Positions 6,826 through 14,713 of a stretch of DNA of 33,721 bases are shown in pieces. The stretch spans positions 1 to 33,721 of the forward strand of contig CALXJY010000014.1 of the NCBI GenBank assembly GCA_944388755.1. Direction: 5' to 3'. Positions within the stretch are counted from its first letter, which is position 1; every line of letters starts with the position of its first letter. This stretch comes from an uncultured Clostridia bacterium. GTDB lineage: Bacteria > Bacillota > Clostridia > TANB77 > CAG-508. A program made the position numbers and the translations under genes. The notes beneath the pieces were generated by a model, which was given only the letters and a program-made list of their open reading frames with translations, had not been told where the DNA came from and searched no databases.

Positions 6826-6902
6826 AACTTAACCCTTTACTACTTTTTGTGGTAAGACGGGAGCCTAAATGATTTTGGAGAGTTCTAGCAACTCTCCTTT
6901 TT
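6826..6902 (+). ncRNA. Candidate small RNA of about 77 nt
   Basis: From the promoter at 6791-6819 transcription would begin near 6826. The transcript holds a 7-bp hairpin (TTACTAC at about 6837-6843 with GTGGTAA at 6849-6855 around five T), a conserved-looking single-stranded stretch GACGGGAGCC, and the terminator at 6877-6902. There is no ribosome site or open frame of useful size. It lies between tRNA-Thr and the converging toxin-like gene. It could be a trans-acting small RNA or an antisense regulator of the 3' end of that gene's message. Confidence 0.5.
6877..6902 (+). terminator. Intrinsic terminator of the small RNA
   Basis: 8-bp arms GGAGAGTT (6877-6884) and AACTCTCC (6890-6897) around a 5-nt loop, followed by five T. 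The T tract is only on the + strand, fixing the direction of transcription. Confidence 0.85.
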
Positions 6903-6913
6903 AAATACTATAA

Positions 6914-7609
6914 TCATTTCGTAAAGTATTTAATAATTTGTTTATCAATCAAATCAAGTGATTCACTGGATATTTTTACATTTCTTCGCACAGTATCCTT
7001 GAAAATTCTTTGTTTGCTAATTGTTGTTATTTGATTGATTAGTGCAATACTATCTTTTTTCATTTTAGAAATTTCATTTTCCATTTTTTCTATATATTTT
7101 TGTTCTTTTTCTATAATATTTTGAATATTAACAGGAATATCTTCTATTTTTTCTAATTCACTTAATATTTGTTGTAATTTTTGTTTTTCTTTTTCAATTT
7201 TGTCTTGAAATACATTATAAAGTTCCTTTCCAAGATTTACAGAAGAAGAATCATATTTTTTATTATCTTTCCTAGATGTTAATGGAATAATATTTAAAGC
7301 ACCGTTTCTAGTATTACCATATTTATTTAGTACAATACAATAATGTAAACCTCCTAATTCATTACCAATATTAAAACCTAAATTTACTTTTATAACATCT
7401 CCACGAGAATACATACCGGATTTTGCAATATTAAATGTTCTTTCTTCATCATGGTATTCAGCAAAGTCATTTATCCAATAAGCCAATAAATCACTTTTCT
7501 TATATTCACTTAATTCTATATGTTTCAAAAAAGATAAGTCTAATCTGTTTAAAGAATTATCCTTATGTAGAATAGCATTGTTTTTTAGTTTGATTTCATT
7601 TTCATTCAT
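6914..7609 (-). CDS. PemK/MazF-like toxin-family protein with a coiled-coil insertion
   Basis: A 231-residue protein. The MazF/PemK fold is split. The first part (about residues 67-115) reads YSRGDVIKVNLGF, then GGLHYCIVLNK, then LNIIPLTSR, matching the strands of MazF RNases including the conserved Arg-Gly-Asp and Thr/Ser. The end (about 193-231) reads QITTISKQRIFKD and SLDLIDKQI, the usual MazF C-terminal part. Between them lie about 70 residues of Lys/Glu-rich coiled coil (about 130-190). An N-terminal extension of about 65 residues is also present. The family cleaves mRNA; whether this one does is inferred. No antitoxin gene is adjacent. RBS AGGAGTG precedes the start. The promoter at 7641-7669 carries a palindrome. 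Confidence 0.8.
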   Translation of the reverse strand: MNENEIKLKNNAILHKDNSLNRLDLSFLKHIELSEYKKSDLLAYWINDFAEYHDEERTFNIAKSGMYSRGDVIKVNLGFNIGNELGGLHYCIVLNKYGNTRNGALNIIPLTSRKDNKKYDSSSVNLGKELYNVFQDKIEKEKQKLQQILSELEKIEDIPVNIQNIIEKEQKYIEKMENEISKMKKDSIALINQITTISKQRIFKDTVRRNVKISSESLDLIDKQIIKYFTK

Positions 7610-7640
7610 AGTATCACTCCTAGTAATTCAATATAGAAAT

Positions 7641-7669
7641 ATTATATCAAACATTTGTTTGCTATGCAA
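7641..7669 (-). promoter_or_regulatory. Promoter of the MazF-like gene with an internal palindrome
   Basis: On the reverse strand TTGCAT (7664-7669), a 17-nt spacer and TATAAT (7641-7646) form a strong promoter 32 nt upstream of the start. The spacer holds a palindrome CAAACA-TT-TGTTTG (7648-7661), placed where a repressor would block RNA polymerase. Confidence 0.75.
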
Positions 7670-7675
7670 TAGCTG

Positions 7676-7703
7676 TTGAAAAATAATTTTATTATGTTAT
7701 AAT
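7676..7703 (+). promoter_or_regulatory. Divergent promoter of the metallopeptidase-like gene
   Basis: TTGAAA (7676-7681), a 16-nt spacer and TATAAT (7698-7703). It lies back-to-back with the reverse promoter, only 6 nt between the two -35 boxes, so the two genes could be controlled together. Confidence 0.65.
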
Positions 7704-7805
7704 TTATATAACAGTTGATTAGTCAAATATTTTTTAGCAAAATATGGGAGGAACACTTTGAGAATCAAGCAAATTTTAGTAATAAAATAATTTAAAGGAG
7801 CAAAT

Positions 7806-9192
7806 ATGAAAACAAAAGAACAAAGATATAATGAATTATATAGTAGTGGATTAGTAAGTTCTTATTAAAAATTTATTTGGTAACAGAAGTGATATTAGTG
7901 AAGATTACTATGTTTTAATGGCTGATTATATAGATTCTATGAGCGAGATTAAAGATGAAATGTTAATAAATCCAATAGAAATTGCAAAGAAAATGCCAAA
8001 ACTTATAAAAAGTATTCAAGAAACAAATTTAGGTGGGATTTATGGAAGAACTGATGACAATAGAATTCAAATAAATCAATCTCTTGATTATGAAAATAAA
8101 AAATTATATTTCTTTCACGAATTAACACACGTTTTGCAGACTTCACATGAAAATGGTATAAAACAATGTGGTTTTTATAATGGACATGATGGAATGTTCC
8201 TTACAGAAGGTGCTACACAATATACTGCTGAAATGCTATATCATGTTTCTAATGGCACAAATTTAGAATATAGAGAACAACCTGGAACAGTACGAGGTGC
8301 AAGTAATAGAACACCATATAGTCCATTAAGTGAATATCAATATAATGGTAATGTATTAGAATTACTTGCCAAAACTATGGATTTACCGTTACCACAAGTT
8401 TTAGCTTTAGGATATAGGAAAGATGGTAGAGAAACACTAAAAAATATATATGAGAGTATGGAAGGAAATCAAGGTAAATTTGATGAATTAATGAATAATT
8501 TAGAACAAATATATTCAATTGATAAATTGATTATTTATGGAAATAGTAAACATTTACAAAGTCAAACTCCAAAATTATTTAATATGGCAAATGATGATCA
8601 TACACCTTTTAGAGCAAATTTTGATACATATAATGAACTTATGAATAAAACTGAAAGGGAATTAGTTGCAACATATATGGAAAATCATAATACAGAATAT
8701 GTTTTGCAACATTATAATGAAATTGCACAATTTTTGACTACGCCAGAATTAAAGAATAATTTTCTATCAGCGATACAACAACTAAGCCAAGACTTGACTC
8801 AAGATAATACACAAATATATACTCCACCAACAGAAGAAAGTTCAGTAGAGCAACCAATTCAAAGTGAAAATCAAAACGAGAACAAGTTAACATTAAAACA
8901 AAAAGTAGCACAATTTTTAAAGAAAAATAATCTATTTATGAATTTATCTTTTGTAGATAAATTTGTTCGTAAGCAACTAGATATATTACCACCTGTGACA
9001 CAAGAAGTAAGAAATACAAATACGAGAGCATTTGGTGGAACTAGAGAAGATTTTATGAATGAATTAACAAATTTTGGACAATATAGAAATTTACCATCTA
9101 TTCAAAGAATGTCTGATCCAAAAAGACTAGCACGAATGCAAAGAAAAATGGAAGAAAATCAGCAATCTAATGATGACAATGAAAGAAGTTAA
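7806..9192 (+). pseudogene. HExxH metallopeptidase-like protein, frameshifted near the start
   Basis: A good RBS (AAAGGAG) precedes ATG at 7806, which reads MKTKEQRYNELYSSGLVSSY and stops at 7866. The next frame, from about 7861, reads LIKNLFGNRSDISEDYYVLM and continues without a break to 9192, so one extra base at about 7858-7861 splits an original protein of about 461 residues. From internal ATG 7918 a 424-residue product is possible. It has a zinc-peptidase motif FFHELTHVLQT, then FLTEGATQYTAEML with the probable third ligand Glu: a gluzincin-like arrangement. A Gln/Asn/Glu-rich linker follows, then a conserved-looking tail with NNLFMNLSFVDKFVRKQL. No signal peptide is seen. Function unknown; the long intact 3' frame implies a recent lesion, a sequencing error or reinitiation. 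Confidence 0.7.
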
Positions 9193-9218
9193 AAATTAAA
9201 AGAAAGAGATATTTAATT

Positions 9219-9466
9219 ATGATTATTAATGTAAAAGTATTTTTACAAAAACAGAATTATTAGAAGTAATAAAGCATGGCATTAATATTTTAGAATATAT
9301 GAAACATGAGAAAAATATTAATTTTGTAACTAATGCAATTATAATTGAAAGAATTTATATAGGTAAAAAATGTGAAAATACTGTAAAAACTAATATTTCC
9401 ACACTCAAAATATATTTTATTTTAACATTAAAAAGTTTAAAAGTCAAATTTATAAAAACTAGATAA
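9219..9466 (+). pseudogene. Remnant of a small unidentified gene
   Basis: ATG 9219 gives MIINVKVF and then shifts at a run of five T (9240-9244). Two frames on, the reading TKTELLEVIKHGINILEYM continues as KHEKNINFVTNAIIIERIYI and stops at 9464-9466. The joined product of about 80 residues looks like natural protein sequence up to about IYIG; the rest is low-complexity. It lies 27 nt after the metallopeptidase-like gene and was probably cotranscribed. Family not recognised. Confidence 0.35.
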
Positions 9467-9542
9467 AGTAAGAATAACTTTGAAAAAAAGAGATAAAATA
9501 ATATAAATAAATCTAGTTCAATAAAATTTATTAAATATATAT

Positions 9543-9571
9543 TTGTAAACAAAAAATATATATGCTAAAAT
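9543..9571 (+). promoter_or_regulatory. ssrS: Promoter of the 6S RNA
   Basis: TTGTAA (9543-9548), a 17-nt spacer and TAAAAT (9566-9571). Transcription would start near 9578, giving a precursor with about 40 extra nt before the mature 6S stem. Confidence 0.65.
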
Positions 9572-9617
9572 ATAAATAACTTAAAGGAAAGACAAAAAAT
9601 TAAATATGTTATTAAAT

Positions 9618-9808
9618 TACCCTGCGTAGTACGTGTAGACAGAATTTTTAGAACCAACAAGTATTGAAGAGGGACTGATCTCGAAAATATGGCGTGCATG
9701 CTCACCGTTTGAATTGTGAGAAGCCCATGAGTATTTTGGTAGGTACCCACCTGTTTGTAGGAACAGGTCCTTAAAAATTCAAGACATCTTACGGCTAAGG
9801 CGGGGATT
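9618..9808 (+). ncRNA. ssrS: 6S RNA
   Basis: The region can fold into the 6S rod. The closing stem pairs CCCTGC (9620-9625) with GCGGGG (9800-9805), and continues with TAG/CTA and CGT/ACG. The most diagnostic part is on the lower arm: GTGCATGCTCACCG followed about 10 nt later by GTGAGAAGCC, which matches the conserved GAGCAUGCUC...GAGAAGCC segment known from 6S RNA, and the 3' end CATCTTACGG resembles the conserved 3' strand. The molecule mimics an open promoter, binds the housekeeping RNA polymerase holoenzyme and restrains transcription in stationary phase. Ends are approximate. No protein frame explains it. Confidence 0.8.
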
Positions 9809-9832
9809 TTTATGTTTTAAAAAATCTTTTTC

Positions 9833-9861
9833 TTGTAACTGCTCATAAAACATGGTATAAT
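9833..9861 (+). promoter_or_regulatory. prmC: Promoter of the prmC-whiA-hemW operon
   Basis: TTGTAA (9833-9838), a 17-nt spacer and TATAAT (9856-9861), 25 nt upstream of the prmC start. Confidence 0.75.
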
Positions 9862-9886
9862 TAGCAAAAAGAATGAAGGTAGAAAT

Positions 9887-10738
9887 ATGAATATTAAACA
9901 GGCTATAGAAAAAGGAGCAGTAAATTTAAAAACGGCTAATATAGAAAGCCCTAAAGTAAAGGCTAGAATGTTAATGCAATTTATTTTGAACAAACCTAGA
10001 CAATATATAATTATAAACGATATGAAAGAATTAACATTAAGTCAAAAGGAAGAGTATTTTGAATATATAAAAAAACTAATGAATAATATGCCAATTGAAC
10101 ATATTACAAAACAAAAAGAATTTATGAAAATGAATTTTTTTGTAAATGAAAAAGTTTTAATACCAAGGCAAGACACAGAAGTTTTAGTAGAAGAAGTAAT
10201 TAAAATTGCTAAAAAAACAAATAGCAGACAAATATTGGATTTATGTACTGGAAGTGGAGCAATCGCAGTGTCACTTGCAAAATACTTACCTAATGTAGAA
10301 ATAACGGCGACAGATATTAGCTTAGATGCAATAAAAATCGCAACTAAAAATGCAATAATGAATAATGTAGAAAATAAAATAACATTTGTACACTCAAATT
10401 TATTCCAAAATATTTTAAAAGATAGATATGATATAATAGTTTCAAATCCACCATATATAAAAAGCAAAGAAATAGGAATCTTAGATAAACAAATTCAAAA
10501 AGAACCAAGAATAGCTTTAGATGGAGGAATAGATGGACTAGATTTTTATAGAAAAATTATAAAGCAATGCTATGAATATCTAAGGTATGAAGGATTTTTA
10601 TGCTTAGAAATTGGGTATGATCAAAAAATAGATGTTATAGAATTACTGGAAAATGAAGAAAAATTTGGTAATATATATTCAAAAAAAGATTTATATGGGA
10701 ATGATAGAATAGTAATTGGACAAATTAAATTTTCTTAA
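9887..10738 (+). CDS. prmC: Peptide chain release factor N5-glutamine methyltransferase PrmC (HemK)
   Basis: A 283-residue SAM-dependent methyltransferase, the normal length. It methylates the GGQ glutamine of release factors 1 and 2 and so speeds translation termination. The N-terminal helical domain (about 1-80) is followed by the linker EHITKQKEFM and the IPRQDTEVLVEEV region. The Rossmann domain contains the SAM motif LDLCTGSGAIAVSLAKYLP (about 115-133) and the catalytic NPPYI (about 187-191). RBS GAAGGTAG precedes the start. In many Clostridia prmC lies near prfA; here it heads an operon with whiA and hemW (13 nt before whiA). Confidence 0.93.
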   Translation: MNIKQAIEKGAVNLKTANIESPKVKARMLMQFILNKPRQYIIINDMKELTLSQKEEYFEYIKKLMNNMPIEHITKQKEFMKMNFFVNEKVLIPRQDTEVLVEEVIKIAKKTNSRQILDLCTGSGAIAVSLAKYLPNVEITATDISLDAIKIATKNAIMNNVENKITFVHSNLFQNILKDRYDIIVSNPPYIKSKEIGILDKQIQKEPRIALDGGIDGLDFYRKIIKQCYEYLRYEGFLCLEIGYDQKIDVIELLENEEKFGNIYSKKDLYGNDRIVIGQIKFS

Positions 10739-10751
10739 ATGGGAGGATAAA

Positions 10752-11633
10752 ATGTCTTTTTCATCAGAACTAAAAGAAGAATTAAGTAAAATTAACAATT
10801 TATCAAATAAATTACAAGTAAAATATGAATTTATAGGATATCTATTAACAAATCATGTTATAGTACAAAATAGAAATATAAGATATGCAACAGAAAGTGA
10901 GTATAATATAAATAGATTTTCTAAATTACTCAGCAATTTACAAATTAATCATAAGATAGAGGTAGAGGGAAATTTATTTGTTATAAAATTAAAATTAAAA
11001 GAAATAAACTTTTTGGAATTAAAAGAAAAAAGTAATAAAATAAGATATACAGATTTAAAAATAGAAAAAATGACATTAGAAGATAAAAAGTCAATAATTA
11101 GAGGTACATTTTTGGGATCAGGTTCAATAAATAACCCTGAAAACAGTTATCATTTAGAAATTATATTTTCAACAGAGGAAAATTTAGATTTTATAGTTGA
11201 GATACTAAAACAAGATTTTAATATAATTGTAAAAAAACTAGTGAGTAATAAGATTTTACTATATATAAAAGAAGGTGAAACCATTTCTAATTTTCTAGCT
11301 TTAATTGGAGCTAATAAAGGTATTTTGAAATTTGAAGATATTAGAGTACAAAAAGAAATGAGAAGTAAAGTAAATAGACTCGTAAATTGTAAAACAGCCA
11401 ATATGAATAAAACCATAAATGCATCAATTGAACAAATAGAGGCAATAAAAAAGTTACAAGAGAAAAAAAAGTTTAATTTATTAGACGAAAATTTAAAAGA
11501 AATTGCTTTATTACGTTTAGAAAATCCTAATATGTCACTAATAGAATTAGGAAAAAACCTAAAAAAACCTTTGGGAAAATCAGGTGTGAATTATAGGTTA
11601 AAAAAAATAATAGAAATAGCAAATTCATTATAA
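10752..11633 (+). CDS. whiA: DNA-binding protein WhiA
   Basis: 293 residues from ATG 10752, chosen because GGGAGG lies 5-6 nt upstream and the protein then begins MSFSSELKEELSK, the conserved WhiA N-terminus; an upstream in-frame ATG inside prmC has no ribosome site. The N-terminal two-thirds is the LAGLIDADG-like fold with RGTFLGSGSINNPE (the conserved RGAFLAGGS-type motif) at about 117-130. The C-terminal helix-turn-helix holds NMSLIELGKNLKKPLGKSGV (about 262-281). WhiA is a conserved regulator of chromosome segregation and cell division in Bacillota and of sporulation in actinomycetes. Confidence 0.93.
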   Translation: MSFSSELKEELSKINNLSNKLQVKYEFIGYLLTNHVIVQNRNIRYATESEYNINRFSKLLSNLQINHKIEVEGNLFVIKLKLKEINFLELKEKSNKIRYTDLKIEKMTLEDKKSIIRGTFLGSGSINNPENSYHLEIIFSTEENLDFIVEILKQDFNIIVKKLVSNKILLYIKEGETISNFLALIGANKGILKFEDIRVQKEMRSKVNRLVNCKTANMNKTINASIEQIEAIKKLQEKKKFNLLDENLKEIALLRLENPNMSLIELGKNLKKPLGKSGVNYRLKKIIEIANSL

Positions 11634-11657
11634 AATATTTGAAAGGAAGTAAAAATA

Positions 11658-12782
11658 TTGCAGAAAAAAGAATTGGGCGTATATATACATATACCATTTT
11701 GTGCAAAAAAATGTATATATTGTGATTTTGTATCTTTTGAAAACAAATTGAATCTACAATCTCAATATGTTGAAAAATTATTAGAAGAAATAAATAATGA
11801 GAAGGAATTGTTTAAAAATTATAAAATTACGACAATATATATAGGGGGAGGAACTCCATCTATTATTAATGTAGACTTAATAGGTAAAATTTTGAGTAAA
11901 ATAGATAGAGAAAATGATGCAGAAATAACTATAGAATTAAATCCAGGAACTGTAACTAAACAAAAATTAATAAAGTACAAAGATTTCGGAATTAATAGAT
12001 TAAGTATAGGTTTACAATCAACAAAAAATGAGATCTTAAAACAAATTGGAAGAATACATAATTATGAAAAATTTTTGGAAAGTTATAAATATGCGAAAGA
12101 AGTAGGGTATGATAATATAAATGTGGATTTAATGATAGGCATACCAAATCAATCAATACAAGATATAAAAGATAGTATTAATAAAATAGCTAGTTTAAAA
12201 CCTTCTCATATATCAGTTTATTCACTTATTATTGAACCAAATACTCCTATAGAAAATATGATAAATAAAAATTTATTAGAATTACCATCAGATGAATATG
12301 AGAGAATGCAATACGCATATGTTAAAAATTTATTAGAATTAAGAGGGTATAAACACTATGAAATCTCTAATTTTGCTATTAATGGTAAATACTCAAAACA
12401 TAATATAAATTGCTGGGAACAAAAAGAATATATTGGTTTTGGAGTTTCAGCACATTCATATATAAATAAAAAAAGATTTTCTAATACAGAAAGTTTAGAA
12501 CAATATTTAAGTGAAGATTATAAAAAAATAAAATTATTGCAAGAGATCCAAAATATAGAGGACGAACAAAAAGAATATATGCTATTAGGTTTAAGAAAAA
12601 TCGATGGCATAAAAATTTCAGAATTTAAGGAAAAATTCAATGGTCAAAATCCAATTTTCTTGTTCAAAAAAGAACTTGATAAGTTAGTAAAACAGAAGCT
12701 GTTAAAAGTTGATTTAGATAATATTAAGTTAACAAGAAAAGGCTTAGATTTAGCTAATCTTGTTTGGGAGGAATTTGTTTAG
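11658..12782 (+). CDS. hemW: Radical SAM protein HemW (coproporphyrinogen-III-oxidase-like)
   Basis: A 374-residue protein, normal for the family. The radical SAM cluster motif is in YIHIPFCAKKCIYCDF (CxxxCxxC, about residues 15-22), followed by IYIGGGTPS (about 61-69), GINRLSIGLQS and INVDLMIGIP. Start TTG at 11658 is supported by GAAAGGAAG 8 nt upstream. HemW proteins are usually haem chaperones rather than true coproporphyrinogen oxidases; HemN-specific residues cannot be judged here. It ends directly before the next ATG, so it is coupled to the acyltransferase-like gene. Confidence 0.88.
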   Translation: MQKKELGVYIHIPFCAKKCIYCDFVSFENKLNLQSQYVEKLLEEINNEKELFKNYKITTIYIGGGTPSIINVDLIGKILSKIDRENDAEITIELNPGTVTKQKLIKYKDFGINRLSIGLQSTKNEILKQIGRIHNYEKFLESYKYAKEVGYDNINVDLMIGIPNQSIQDIKDSINKIASLKPSHISVYSLIIEPNTPIENMINKNLLELPSDEYERMQYAYVKNLLELRGYKHYEISNFAINGKYSKHNINCWEQKEYIGFGVSAHSYINKKRFSNTESLEQYLSEDYKKIKLLQEIQNIEDEQKEYMLLGLRKIDGIKISEFKEKFNGQNPIFLFKKELDKLVKQKLLKVDLDNIKLTRKGLDLANLVWEEFV

Positions 12783-14075
12783 ATGAAAAATAGAAAAACC
12801 CTAGAATGGAGAAGACTTGATAATTCAGCAAAAATATTTCCAATATCTGCTGGTAAAAAGTATAGCACAGTATTTAGACTTTCAGTGGTATTAAAAGAAG
12901 TGGTTAATCCATTATTACTGGAAAAAGCGGTTAAAATTGCGTTGGAAAAATATAAATCTTTTAAAGTAAGATTAAGAAGTGGAGTTTTTTGGAATTATTT
13001 AGAATATAATTCTGAAGATCCTATTATAGAAGAGGAAAAAGATTACCCTTGTAAATATATTAATCCCCAAACTAATCATTATTATTTATTTAAAGTGACA
13101 TATTTTGAAAAAAAAATAAATATTGATATTTTTCATTCTTTAACAGATGGAAATAGTGGTAGTATGTTTTTCAGAGAGATAATATATAGTTATTTGGAGA
13201 TATCTCATCCTGAAAATTTTACAGAAGAACTTAGAAAATATAGAAAAATAGAGTATAATACAGAAGATAGTTATATAAAAAACTATGATAAAAAATCTAA
13301 AAATAACAATTCAGGAAAAAAAGCATATATATTAAAAGGTAGAAAATTACCTTTGGGAGCTGTTTCTGCTATTCATGAAATAATAGATTTAGAACAATTA
13401 AAAAAAGAGACAAAAATAAATAATTGCACAATTACTCAATATTTAACAGCAGTTTTAATATATTGTATTTATAATGCGAATTTTTTAAAGCAAGGTAACA
13501 AAAAAATAAATAAACCTATAAAAATATGTGTTCCTGTTAACTTGAAAAAATTTTTCCAATCACAAACAATTTCTAATTTTTTTTCGTATTTAACTGTTGA
13601 GGCTGATATAACAGAAATGGAACTTTATAGTTTTGATAAAATATTAGAATTTGTAAAACAAGATTTTAAAAAGAAATTAACAGATGAAGAAATAAAAAAG
13701 ACAATGTCATTCAATGTAAAATTAGGAACAAATCCTTTTATAAAATCTATACCTTTAGTTTTAAAAAAGCCTATTGTGAGATTAGCATATTTAGAAATTA
13801 GAAAATATACAACAATGACATTTTCTAATATTGGTAGGATAGGAATTATAGGAAAATATCAAAAATATATTGACGAATTTTTTATGTTGATTGCACCTGA
13901 GCCAGTAGAAAAAATAAAATGTTCTGCATGTTCTTATGGAAATAAGATTGTAGTTACTTTTACATCAATACTTAATAATTGTGATATAGAAGAAGCATTT
14001 TATAAGTTTTTTGATGATAAAAAAATTGATATTAAAATAGAAAGTAATGGTGTTTTAGATGTTATATCCAAATAA
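12783..14075 (+). CDS. Condensation-domain / alcohol acyltransferase-like protein
   Basis: A 430-residue protein of the chloramphenicol-acetyltransferase / condensation superfamily. The N-terminal subdomain begins RRLDNSAKIFPISA, and the catalytic HxxxD motif appears as FHSLTDGNSGSMFF (about residues 118-131). The bridge segment CVPVNLKKFF and TISNFFSYL (about 240-265) and the late TMTFSNIGRIG (about 340-350) are typical. Such proteins transfer acyl groups between a thioester and an alcohol or amine; the substrates are unknown. No carrier-protein domain is present. It starts right after hemW with GGGAGG inside the hemW end, and its last 17 nt overlap the next gene. The pairing with a DUF6320-like protein is known in Clostridia and suggests lipid or envelope modification. 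Confidence 0.75.
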   Translation: MKNRKTLEWRRLDNSAKIFPISAGKKYSTVFRLSVVLKEVVNPLLLEKAVKIALEKYKSFKVRLRSGVFWNYLEYNSEDPIIEEEKDYPCKYINPQTNHYYLFKVTYFEKKINIDIFHSLTDGNSGSMFFREIIYSYLEISHPENFTEELRKYRKIEYNTEDSYIKNYDKKSKNNNSGKKAYILKGRKLPLGAVSAIHEIIDLEQLKKETKINNCTITQYLTAVLIYCIYNANFLKQGNKKINKPIKICVPVNLKKFFQSQTISNFFSYLTVEADITEMELYSFDKILEFVKQDFKKKLTDEEIKKTMSFNVKLGTNPFIKSIPLVLKKPIVRLAYLEIRKYTTMTFSNIGRIGIIGKYQKYIDEFFMLIAPEPVEKIKCSACSYGNKIVVTFTSILNNCDIEEAFYKFFDDKKIDIKIESNGVLDVISK

Positions 14076-14622
14076 ATTGAATAGGAAAAAGGGAGAATTT
14101 ATTATAAAAATTCTAATTGGTGTATCTATAATTATAGCAGTATTATTAATTATAATAAATAAAACTTGTACGCCATATGTTAGATGGGCAGGTTTAGCAA
14201 ATGCTGGAATTATATATATATGGATAACAGTGTTATATTCAGTTAATAGAAATACAAATATTGCAGCACACGTATTACTGCAAATGGTTGCAATATCTAT
14301 ATTAACTAGATATATAGATTATAAAATAGGGTCAAAAGGCTGGTCATATACGTATGCAATACCTATTGTAATTATTGTTGCTAATATTACAATGTTTGTT
14401 TTAACAATTATAAGTCATAAAAAATATATTAGATATGCAATTTATCAATTGTTGGTATGTCTATTTAGTATTTTACCCATCTATATTATATATGAGAATC
14501 TATCTAAAAATTTAGTAATGAGCTACATTGCCATGGGTGTTTCTATTGTTAATTTAATTCTTACTATATGCTTGTGTGCTAGGGATTTAGGAGATGCTAT
14601 TGTAAGAAAGTTTCACATATAA
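14059..14622 (+). CDS. DUF6320-like membrane protein
   Basis: A 187-residue protein with about five hydrophobic spans (near residues 15-33, 42-60, 68-84, 96-117 and 124-146, with a last one about 155-172). The pattern and the motif GWSYTYAIPI fit the membrane part of DUF6320 proteins, which typically accompany alcohol-acyltransferase-like genes. Family members often begin with a Cys-rich zinc ribbon; this one starts MLYPNKLNRKKGEF without it, so it is either a short variant or has lost the domain. The start overlaps the upstream gene by 17 nt and lacks a good RBS, implying coupling. Role unknown, likely partner of the acyltransferase. Confidence 0.65.
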   Translation: MLYPNKLNRKKGEFIIKILIGVSIIIAVLLIIINKTCTPYVRWAGLANAGIIYIWITVLYSVNRNTNIAAHVLLQMVAISILTRYIDYKIGSKGWSYTYAIPIVIIVANITMFVLTIISHKKYIRYAIYQLLVCLFSILPIYIIYENLSKNLVMSYIAMGVSIVNLILTICLCARDLGDAIVRKFHI

Positions 14623-14713
14623 GTAAAAAAAACAAGTTTGTCAGTTATAAATAAAAATGATTCAAATTATATAAAATTCGATATTAATTGCATACACAGT
14701 ACTATTATTAGAC

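Noticed and set aside
6877..6905. Possible preQ1 class I riboswitch, because GTTCTAGC matches the loop of known preQ1 aptamers
   Set aside because: The stem is a perfect 8-bp palindrome followed by a T tract, the A-rich 3' tail needed for the pseudoknot is absent, and no queuosine gene follows. A terminator explains it.
7857..7870. Programmed +1 frameshift in the metallopeptidase-like gene
   Set aside because: No internal Shine-Dalgarno or strong slippery codon is visible as in prfB; a simple one-base insertion or sequencing error is more likely.
9355..9750. Two reverse-strand open frames (65 and 61 codons) around the 6S RNA
   Set aside because: Low-complexity content in one case and complete overlap with the structured 6S RNA in the other; no ribosome sites.
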